Below are positions 1 to 5,721 of a stretch of 6,309 bases of DNA, piece by piece (the first letter of the stretch is position 1; every line of letters starts with the position of its first letter). The stretch covers positions 1-6,309 of the forward strand of contig JAFWYI010000132.1 in assembly GCA_017522745.1 (NCBI GenBank), in the 5' to 3' direction. A model generated the notes under the pieces. It saw only the letters and a program-made list of their open reading frames with translations. It was not told where the DNA came from and searched no databases. The translations under genes and the position numbers were made by a program. This stretch comes from Mailhella sp. (GTDB taxonomy: Bacteria; Desulfobacterota; Desulfovibrionia; Desulfovibrionales; Desulfovibrionaceae).

Positions 1-1
1 C

Positions 2-1141
2 TTCTTCGCCGGCGTAGCCAAAGTGCCGCTTCTGGCCATCCCCTTCTTCATCCTTGCCGGCTTCATCATGGAACGTGCGGGCATCGCCTCCCGCATCGTC
101 CTCCTCGTTGAGACCCTCGTTGGCGACATGACCGGCGGCCTTGCCATCGCAACTGTGGGCGTGGCCACCTTCTGGGGCGCCGTGAGCGGTTCCGGCCCGG
201 CTACCGTGGCGGCTCTCGGCCTCATCCTCATCCCCGCCATGGTGAAGAGCGGCTACGACAAGCCCTTTGCCGCCGCCACCGTTTCCGTCACCTCCGGTCT
301 CGCCATCGTCATCCCGCCCAGCATCGCCTTCATCGTATACGGTGGCATTGCCGACGTTTCCGTGCCCGCCCTCTTCGCCGCTGGCTTTGTCCCCGGCGTG
401 ATCGTGGCAGGTTTTCTGGCGATTTCCGTATTTCTCACCTCCCACAAAAAGGGCTATCGCGGCAAGCCCCGCACCATGCCTGTTCGTAAAGCCCTGCGCG
501 AAGCCTTCTGGGGCGTGATGACTCCTGTTGTCATCCTCGGCGGCATCTATGGCGGCGTGTTCACTCCCACCGAAGCCGCCGCTGTGGCCATTTTCTATGG
601 TCTCTTCGTAGGTGTGTTCATCTACCGCACCATCAACAGCTTCTCCATCCTCGTGGAAGTGCTGGTAGAATCTGTGAAAGCCACCGCCGTCATCATGTTC
701 GTGGTGACCTGTGCCGGTCTCTACGCCTGGGTCGCCAGCACTGTCGGCCTCGTGGAGCGCGGTGCCGCTGTACTGCTTTCCCTTTCCGACAACCCCTGGG
801 TGCTGCTGCTCCTCATCAACGTCATCCTGTTCATCGCCGGCATGCTGCTGGACGCCATTTCCATCTACTACGTCCTCCTGCCCTTCCTGCTGCCCATCAT
901 GGCGCATTTCGGCTGGGATCCCGTATGGTTCGGCGTGATGATGACCATCAACCTTGCGCTTGGTCAGGTGACGCCGCCTGTGGCCGTGAACCTCTACGTG
1001 GGCGCGAAGATAAGCGGGCTGACCATGGAACAGATCACCCCGCCAGTCTTGCCCATGCTTCTGGCCGCCACGCTGGCCCTTGTCGTCATCATCTTCTTCC
1101 CCGACCTCACGCTCTTCCTGCCGCGCATGCTCGGTCTGTAA
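2..1141 (+). CDS. TRAP transporter large permease subunit (DctM family), 5'-truncated by window edge
   Basis: This is the large membrane subunit of a tripartite ATP-independent periplasmic (TRAP) transporter, which imports organic acids using an ion gradient with a DctP-type binding protein and a small DctQ subunit. The frame is open from base 2, before the first possible GTG at 23, and the first residues (FFAGVAKVPLLAIPFFILAG) already match the inside of DctM. The true start therefore lies upstream; about 379 residues are visible against roughly 430 for the family. Family signatures in order are: WGAVSGSGPATVAALG (about nt 173-220), the IPPS turn (about 311-322), GVFTPTEAAAVAIFYG (about 555-602) and GQVTPPVAVNLYVGAKISG (about 963-1019). 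Hydrophobic segments run throughout and the protein ends LPRMLGL before TAA. Partner genes are not in the window and are presumably upstream. The substrate cannot be read from this subunit. The family call is firm. Confidence 0.95.
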   Translation, partial: FFAGVAKVPLLAIPFFILAGFIMERAGIASRIVLLVETLVGDMTGGLAIATVGVATFWGAVSGSGPATVAALGLILIPAMVKSGYDKPFAAATVSVTSGLAIVIPPSIAFIVYGGIADVSVPALFAAGFVPGVIVAGFLAISVFLTSHKKGYRGKPRTMPVRKALREAFWGVMTPVVILGGIYGGVFTPTEAAAVAIFYGLFVGVFIYRTINSFSILVEVLVESVKATAVIMFVVTCAGLYAWVASTVGLVERGAAVLLSLSDNPWVLLLLINVILFIAGMLLDAISIYYVLLPFLLPIMAHFGWDPVWFGVMMTINLALGQVTPPVAVNLYVGAKISGLTMEQITPPVLPMLLAATLALVVIIFFPDLTLFLPRMLGL

Positions 1142-1163
1142 GCGTATTCGGCTGATACGGATG

Positions 1164-1198
1164 AAGCCCGCCTCCCCTACCGGGAGACGGGCTTTTTT
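1164..1198 (+). terminator. Intrinsic terminator of the TRAP permease gene
   Basis: A GC-rich hairpin begins 22 bases after the TRAP permease stop. The arm at 1164-1176 pairs with 1182-1194 with one C/A mismatch (1171/1187) and a five-base loop. It runs straight into six T residues (1193-1198). This is a textbook rho-independent terminator for plus-strand transcription and marks the end of the TRAP operon. Confidence 0.9.
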
Positions 1199-1372
1199 CA
1201 TACCATGCGCGTTGTACAAAATGGCCGACACAACACTTACAGCCGTAGCAGAAACCAAATCGCTCCCGTTCGACTACACATATCAGGCGGCAGGCAGTCA
1301 CTGAACGCTTGCCCCTGTGTGGCTCTCAACTTGCAGCCAGCCTCTGTAACTCTGCATATCCACTAGTCCAGC

Positions 1373-1409
1373 AAAGATCCCCTGCCTCAAAACGAAGCAG
1401 GGGATCTTT
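1373..1409 (-). terminator. Perfect 13-bp hairpin downstream of the ABC exporter, probable terminator
   Basis: The arm at 1373-1385 (AAAGATCCCCTGC) pairs perfectly with 1397-1409 around an 11-base loop; two more pairs can form inside the loop. It begins 36 bases beyond the exporter's stop codon, so it most likely ends the glmS–exporter transcript. The arms finish in AAA/TTT, but the T run is only three bases in either direction. Termination may therefore be partial, or the structure may mainly protect the 3' end of the mRNA. By symmetry it could also act on plus-strand read-through. Confidence 0.7.
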
Positions 1410-1445
1410 ACTGATATGTTCTCGGGTTCAGGTCCCGCACTATTT

Positions 1446-3230
1446 TTATTCGCTATCCGCCAAGGGATCCTTGAACTGCATGTTATACAGGGTACGATAG
1501 CGGCCCTCAGGGATAGCCATGAGTTCTTCATGCGTGCCCAGTTCGGCAAGTTCACCTTCATTGATGACGGCGATGCGGTTGGCGTTCTTGACCGTGGACA
1601 GACGATGGGCGATGACGAACACGGTCTTGTCCTGCATGAGGTTGTCGATGGCTTTCTGCACGATCTCTTCAGACTTGTTGTCGAGAGCGGAAGTCGCCTC
1701 GTCGAGGATGACGATGGGAGCGTTCTTCAAGAAGGCACGAGCGATGGCCACGCGCTGTTTCTGCCCACCGGAAAGCAGGGTCCCACGCTCGCCGATATAG
1801 GTATCGACACCGTTTTCCAAAGACACGATGAACTCAGTCAGGCAGGCGCGTTCCAGAGCCTGAGCCACTTCCTCATCCGAGGCTTCCGGCTTGCCCAGCA
1901 GGATATTCTCACGGATAGTTCCATCGAAAAGGAAGTTATCCTGGAACACCACCGCGATGTTCTGGCGCAGATCATGCAGGCTCATATCGCGCACATCCAC
2001 ACCATCTATGCGGATACTGCCCCTGGAAACATCGTAGAAACGCGGGAGCAGGCTGACCAGCGTACTCTTGCCGCCGCCGGAATTGCCCACCAGCGCTATC
2101 ATCTCGCCGACCTTCACATCAAGATTGATGTCGCGGAGGACATCCACCCCCTGCGTGTAGGCGAAGCTCACGTTCTCGAAGCTGACCCCCTTCTTCACGT
2201 CGGAAAGAGGCTGAGGATCTTCCTTTTCCACAAGTTCAGACGGACGTTCGAGTATCTCGAACACTCGTTCGATGGCGAGGAAGGAGTTCTGCACCGCCAC
2301 AGCCACATTGCTGATGTTCTTCAGCGGAGTGTAGAGCATGAGCAGAGCCGTGAGGAAGGATACGAAGTTACCGGGCGTGATCTGCCCCTGCACGATGAGC
2401 CAGCTGCCAAAGGCGATGGCAAGACCGAGGCCGATGGAAATGACGAAATGCATGAACGGCGATATCCATGCCGTGCGTCGCACCATAGCCACGGTAAGGC
2501 TGAAAACGTCGCTCACAAGAGCATCGAAACTGGTCTTCTGACGCTTCTGAAGGTTATATGCCGCGATGGTACGGTTGCCGGAAAACGTCTCGTTATACGT
2601 CGTGTTCACCTGAGCCATCACGTTGGTGTTCCGCGCCACCAGCGATTTGAGCAGGCGCTTCACCTTGGTGAGCGGAGCAATGGCGACCACAAGGATAAGG
2701 ATGGCAACGATGGAAAGCTGCCACGAGTTGTAGAGCAGAACACCGATGAGCGCGATAGAGGAACAGATCCTCGTGATGAAACTCTTCAGGTTGCCCAGCA
2801 GCCCCGAACAGGCAAGTTCGGCGTCGCTGTTGAAGCGGTACATCACTTCGCCGGACGTTTTCTTGTCAAAGAAGGCCGGTTCTATCTCAAGAAGTTTTTC
2901 ATAGAGCCACTGCTTGAGTCCCATGGTGAGGCGGCCGCCGACCCACGCATTGAGGTAAGCACCGCCAAAGTTCAGAAGACCCTGCACCGTCGTGAATCCC
3001 ACGATGAGCAGCGGGATGTACCACGGAGACTCCATGTTCTTGCCCACGATCACGACATCGGTATAGGGCTTGAGGAAGAGCGCGATAACAGCATCGAGCC
3101 CGCCCACGGGGACGCAGATGAGAAGAGAGAACAGCGCCGTGAGCCAGAACGGCTTGATGAACGGCCACATACGTCCGTAGTTGACTACGAACTGATTGCG
3201 CCTGATCTTCTTCTTCAAATCAAAACTCAT
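1446..3230 (-). CDS. msbA: MsbA-type lipid A ABC exporter (fused permease and ATPase)
   Basis: This half-transporter dimerises in the inner membrane and uses ATP to flip lipid A core (or a similar lipid) to the periplasmic leaflet. It has 594 residues, close to the ~580 of E. coli MsbA. The N-terminal half holds six hydrophobic segments (about 23-52, 70-92, 150-170, 171-188, 258-280, 287-305). The ATPase half carries the A-loop Tyr358, Walker A GNSGGGKST (382-390), Q-loop Gln430, GERG followed by the LSGGQ signature (481-490), Walker B IVILDE (506-511), D-loop SALD (514-517) and H-loop His542. All catalytic residues are present. The ATG at 3230 is preceded by GGGAG at a 5-base spacing. It lies 84 bases behind glmS on the same strand with no terminator between, so co-transcription is likely. 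The codons TTA, CTA and TCA are absent. The exporter class is certain; the lipid A substrate is inferred from overall resemblance and neighbourhood, and another lipid or drug substrate is possible. Confidence 0.9.
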   Translation of the reverse strand: MSFDLKKKIRRNQFVVNYGRMWPFIKPFWLTALFSLLICVPVGGLDAVIALFLKPYTDVVIVGKNMESPWYIPLLIVGFTTVQGLLNFGGAYLNAWVGGRLTMGLKQWLYEKLLEIEPAFFDKKTSGEVMYRFNSDAELACSGLLGNLKSFITRICSSIALIGVLLYNSWQLSIVAILILVVAIAPLTKVKRLLKSLVARNTNVMAQVNTTYNETFSGNRTIAAYNLQKRQKTSFDALVSDVFSLTVAMVRRTAWISPFMHFVISIGLGLAIAFGSWLIVQGQITPGNFVSFLTALLMLYTPLKNISNVAVAVQNSFLAIERVFEILERPSELVEKEDPQPLSDVKKGVSFENVSFAYTQGVDVLRDINLDVKVGEMIALVGNSGGGKSTLVSLLPRFYDVSRGSIRIDGVDVRDMSLHDLRQNIAVVFQDNFLFDGTIRENILLGKPEASDEEVAQALERACLTEFIVSLENGVDTYIGERGTLLSGGQKQRVAIARAFLKNAPIVILDEATSALDNKSEEIVQKAIDNLMQDKTVFVIAHRLSTVKNANRIAVINEGELAELGTHEELMAIPEGRYRTLYNMQFKDPLADSE

Positions 3231-3235
3231 AATAA

Positions 3236-3240
3236 CTCCC
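3236..3240 (-). promoter_or_regulatory. Ribosome binding site of the ABC exporter
   Basis: Read on the minus strand this is GGGAG, five bases before the ATG at 3230-3228. It supports that start. No promoter of its own was seen in the gap to glmS. Confidence 0.7.
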
Positions 3241-3253
3241 GGGGCGAAACAGC

Positions 3254-3315
3254 GGCGTCCGCCGAAAAGGTTTCAGGTGACCTCAACTCGGTACACCTTC
3301 GGGCAGGCGTCCGCC
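3254..3315. repeat. Direct repeat of GGCGTCCGCC in the glmS–exporter gap
   Basis: The ten-base word GGCGTCCGCC occurs at 3254-3263 and again at 3306-3315, where its last base belongs to the glmS stop codon. Each copy is itself nearly palindromic (GGCG/CGCC-like), so each could form a small hairpin in the intercistronic RNA. The two copies nearly bracket the 84-base spacer. This may be chance in GC-rich sequence or a minor RNA-processing or binding element; function is unknown. Confidence 0.4.
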
Positions 3316-5159
3316 TATTCCACCGTCACGCTCTTTGCGAGGTTCCGCGGCTGATCGACATCCTTGCCAAGGTAATCGGCCACGCAGTAGCTGAACAGCT
3401 GCAGGGCAGGGAGAGCAAGGAAACTGGCGGCGACAGGATGCGCCTCGGGAAGGACCCACTGCTCTTCCACGCCAAGTTCAGGCGCAACGCCGTCCTTCTC
3501 CTGAACAAGGGCGATGACACGCCCCTGACGAGCGAGGACTTCCTGGATATTGGACTTCACCTTGGGGAAGAGAGCATCGTCCAGTGCAAGGGCCAGCGTG
3601 GGGAACTGCGGGTCGATGAGCGCGATGGGACCGTGCTTCATCTCGCCGGAAGCATAGCCTTCCGCGTGGATATAGGAAAGCTCCTTGAGCTTGAGTGCGC
3701 CTTCCAGCGCCAGCGCATGGCACTGGCCGCGCCCCAGATAGAAAAAGCTGCGGGAAGAGGCAAAACGCAGTGCAAGCTGAGCCGCCCGTTCCTGCATGGT
3801 GGGCAGCACTGCCGCCAGCTGAGCGGGAAGCGCGGCAAGTGCGTTCAGCATCTTCACGGAGGCAGAGGGATCGAAGGCATCCGTACGGCGCTGGCCGTAA
3901 TACGCGGCCATAAGAGCGATGAGCGTCATCTGACTGCACATGGCCTTGGTGGAAGCCACACTGATCTCGGGCCCGGCCTGCGTGTAGACCACCACATCGG
4001 CCTCACGAGCAATAGAAGAGCCTACCACGTTGCAAAGCCCGATGACCTTGCAGCCCTTCTCCTTGGCCAGCCGCAATGCGGCCAGAGTATCGGCCGTCTC
4101 GCCGGACTGGCTTATCACCATCACAGCTTCGTCGGGACGCAGGATGGGATCACGGTAGCGGAACTCCGAAGCGATATCGAGATCCGTGGGGATGCCGCCG
4201 ATGTTCTCCAGCAGTTCACGCCCCCACAGACCGGCGTTGTACGACGTGCCGCAGGCCACGATATGCAGGCGGGACGGCACAGGGAACGCATCGAGTTCGC
4301 CAAGCTGGACACGGAGAGAATCCCCCTGCCCCACCAGTCTGCCGCTCAGGCAGTCCGTGACGACACGAGGCTGTTCCATGATCTCCTTGAGCATGAAATG
4401 CTTGTAGCCATCCTTGGCGGCGGCCTGCATATCCCACGGCACATGGTTCACAGTTTTTTCAACAGGAGAAAGATCGGCAAGAGAGAACACTTCCCACTTC
4501 GAACCTTCGATGCGGGCGAGTTCGCCATCTTCGAGGAAGACGACTTCGCGGGTATACGGCAGGAATGCCGGGATGTCGGACGCGACAAAACATTCTCCCA
4601 CGCCCACGCCCATAAGCAGAGGCGCGGCCATGCGGGCGGCATAGATGATCCCGGGTTCCTCAGGGGAAAGCAGTACCACAGCGTATGCCCCATGAGCACG
4701 GCGAAGGGCTCGCGCAAAGGCTTCACGAAGGTTCGGCGAATGTTCGCGCTCTTCACCTATGAGGTGGGCCAGCACTTCCGTATCGGTGTCGGAAAGGAAG
4801 GTATGGCCCTTGGCGAGCAGTTCGTCCTTTATCTCCTGAAAGTTCTCGATGATACCGTTGTGGATGATGGCGAGCTTACCATCCTGAGAGAGATGAGGAT
4901 GGGCGTTGCGTTCCACCGGCAGCCCATGCGTGGCCCACCGGGTATGACCAATACCGGCCGTTGCCAGATGAAAGGCATTGCTGGCCAGCTTGCTCTCAAG
5001 AGCGGACAGTTTTCCCGCGGCCTTGACCACCTGAAGTTTACCGGCCTGCTCGAAGGCGACACCGGAAGAATCATATCCGCGATATTCAAGGCGATGTAAG
5101 CCTTCTACCAGCAGAGGAACTGCCGGACGATGCCCACTGTAGCCGATGATCCCACACAT
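3315..5159 (-). CDS. glmS: Glutamine--fructose-6-phosphate aminotransferase (isomerizing), GlmS
   Basis: GlmS is cytoplasmic and converts fructose-6-phosphate and glutamine to glucosamine-6-phosphate and glutamate, the first step to UDP-GlcNAc for peptidoglycan and lipopolysaccharide. The product has 614 residues (E. coli 609). The N-terminal class II glutaminase domain (about 1-240) starts MCGIIGY, with Cys2 as the nucleophile exposed after Met removal. It also has EYRGYDSSG (25-33), RWATHG (74-79), NGIIEN (101-106) and DTDTE (124-128). Two SIS sugar-phosphate domains follow, with CGTSYNAG (303-310), SQSGETADT (350-358), STKAM (403-407), the catalytic-type Glu493 and His509 in the KELSYIHAE and KHGP motifs, and the conserved C-terminus LAKSVTVE with Lys609. 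The start is fixed by Cys2 and by AAGGAG seven bases upstream. It is first in a likely operon with the MsbA-type exporter. The codons CTA and TCA are absent and TTA appears only near residue 21, which suggests strong expression. Confidence 0.98.
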   Translation of the reverse strand: MCGIIGYSGHRPAVPLLVEGLHRLEYRGYDSSGVAFEQAGKLQVVKAAGKLSALESKLASNAFHLATAGIGHTRWATHGLPVERNAHPHLSQDGKLAIIHNGIIENFQEIKDELLAKGHTFLSDTDTEVLAHLIGEEREHSPNLREAFARALRRAHGAYAVVLLSPEEPGIIYAARMAAPLLMGVGVGECFVASDIPAFLPYTREVVFLEDGELARIEGSKWEVFSLADLSPVEKTVNHVPWDMQAAAKDGYKHFMLKEIMEQPRVVTDCLSGRLVGQGDSLRVQLGELDAFPVPSRLHIVACGTSYNAGLWGRELLENIGGIPTDLDIASEFRYRDPILRPDEAVMVISQSGETADTLAALRLAKEKGCKVIGLCNVVGSSIAREADVVVYTQAGPEISVASTKAMCSQMTLIALMAAYYGQRRTDAFDPSASVKMLNALAALPAQLAAVLPTMQERAAQLALRFASSRSFFYLGRGQCHALALEGALKLKELSYIHAEGYASGEMKHGPIALIDPQFPTLALALDDALFPKVKSNIQEVLARQGRVIALVQEKDGVAPELGVEEQWVLPEAHPVAASFLALPALQLFSYCVADYLGKDVDQPRNLAKSVTVE

Positions 5160-5166
5160 ATTGGAA

Positions 5167-5172
5167 CTCCTT
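5167..5172 (-). promoter_or_regulatory. Ribosome binding site of glmS
   Basis: On the minus strand this reads AAGGAG, seven bases before the glmS ATG, a near-ideal Shine-Dalgarno sequence that confirms the start. Confidence 0.85.
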
Positions 5173-5192
5173 ATGAAACGGAACGTATCGTC

Positions 5193-5221
5193 GTTATACT
5201 AGGCTAAGGCTCTGGCGGCAA
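5193..5221 (-). promoter_or_regulatory. Sigma70-type promoter for glmS
   Basis: On the minus strand the -35 box is TTGCCG (5221-5216, 4 of 6 to TTGACA) and the -10 box is TATAAC (5198-5193, 5 of 6 to TATAAT). The spacer is exactly 17 bases. Transcription would begin near 5186, giving a leader of only about 27 bases before the glmS ATG. That leaves no room for a glmS ribozyme or another leader riboswitch. No operator was recognised. Confidence 0.75.
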
Positions 5222-5402
5222 GCGGTTTAGTTTGCATTATGGAAGGCCCCTTGCGCGATGATGGAACGACCTGAAAGACAGCCCAAGACTGGGTCGGGCA
5301 AACGCTCACAGATATCAGACGGCGACCTGCACAGCCAATATTGCCGCGATATCTTTTTTAAAGTCTTTACGAAGTCGGAATGTTACGCTACTCCCGAAAG
5401 AA

Positions 5403-5407
5403 AGGAG
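5403..5407 (+). promoter_or_regulatory. Ribosome binding site of the VKOR-domain gene
   Basis: AGGAG (within AAAGGAG, 5401-5407) lies 11 bases before the ATG at 5419, a rather long but workable spacing. It favours 5419 over the in-frame upstream ATG at 5380, which has no good site. In the 5222-5400 stretch between the divergent genes I found only poor promoter matches for the plus strand (for example TTAAAG/TGTTAC spaced 17 bases at 5358-5386). Confidence 0.6.
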
Positions 5408-5418
5408 CTGAAGATCCC

Positions 5419-5721
5419 ATGCCCAGCTACAATCGTTGCTTCCCCATATTCCCTGCACTCGTCAGCCTTTCCGGTCTGCTCTTCTGCCTGTGGGTGATGC
5501 TCTCCGGCGGTGAAGCTCTCTGCCTTACGGATGGCTGTTCGCTCTTTCAGGATTTCCGGCTGGCGGGCATTTCTCTCTGGCAGGGCGGCGTCGTATTGTT
5601 CGGTCTGCTGCTCCTGACGGCAGTCCTGCGCTTCTCACGGCTGGGGCTCGTCCTTGCGGGGCTCGCCCTTGTCGCAGACGCACTCCTGCTGGGCGTCATG
5701 CTTTTCACGGCCCCAGCGTGA
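5419..5721 (+). CDS. VKOR-family membrane domain, N-terminal part (ends at apparent frameshift)
   Basis: This 100-residue frame looks like the first three membrane helices of a bacterial vitamin K epoxide reductase homologue, which reoxidises periplasmic disulfide-forming proteins using quinone and stands in for DsbB. Visible features are: helix 1 at about 12-29; a periplasmic loop with the cysteine pair Cys35 and Cys40 (CLTDGC); the VKOR-like 'GIS...G' entry into helix 2 (about 50-70); and helix 3 (about 75-96). It then stops with TAPA-TGA, just where a VKOR should show its active-site CXXC and helix 4. Those elements appear at once in the next frame, which begins with an overlapping GTG at 5718. 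The most economical reading is that this is the front of one VKOR–thioredoxin gene broken by a one-base loss. A genuine split gene with translational coupling through GTGA is the alternative. The gene is divergent from glmS. The family assignment rests on cysteine layout and topology, since overall similarity in this family is low. Confidence 0.7.
   Translation: MPSYNRCFPIFPALVSLSGLLFCLWVMLSGGEALCLTDGCSLFQDFRLAGISLWQGGVVLFGLLLLTAVLRFSRLGLVLAGLALVADALLLGVMLFTAPA

Larger units (their letters stand above)
1142..1445. other. Convergent intergenic region with two hairpins and no convincing gene
   Basis: These 304 bases separate the convergent TRAP permease and ABC exporter genes. The left end holds the TRAP terminator (1164-1198) and the right end holds the exporter's hairpin (1373-1409) and a short hairpin (1423-1437). 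Between about 1200 and 1370 I see no promoter, RNA gene or repeat. A 27-codon ATG frame at 1221-1304 has no ribosome binding site. Short frames on both strands here overlap the flanking genes out of frame and look accidental. Confidence 0.7.

Noticed and set aside
1355..1445. Possible tRNA, based on the T-arm-like sequence at 1423-1437
   Set aside because: There is no matching acceptor stem, D-arm or anticodon arm upstream and no CCA end. The space is taken by the long perfect hairpin at 1373-1409.
1298..1561. 87-residue minus-strand frame overlapping the 3' end of the ABC exporter
   Set aside because: It overlaps the exporter's conserved C-terminus out of frame and crosses the terminator hairpin.
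1416..5099. 1227-residue plus-strand open frame as a real gene
   Set aside because: It is exactly codon-opposed to two intact, well-conserved minus-strand genes, has no family features, and its openness is explained by the absence of TTA, CTA and TCA codons in those genes.
5173..5260. glmS ribozyme or riboswitch
   Set aside because: The promoter lies within this stretch and leaves only about 27 leader bases; no ribozyme-like structure is seen.
5258..5497. 79-residue plus-strand frame upstream of the VKOR gene
   Set aside because: It overlaps the VKOR-domain start out of frame, has no recognisable domain, is composed like non-coding sequence and has only a badly spaced ribosome binding site.
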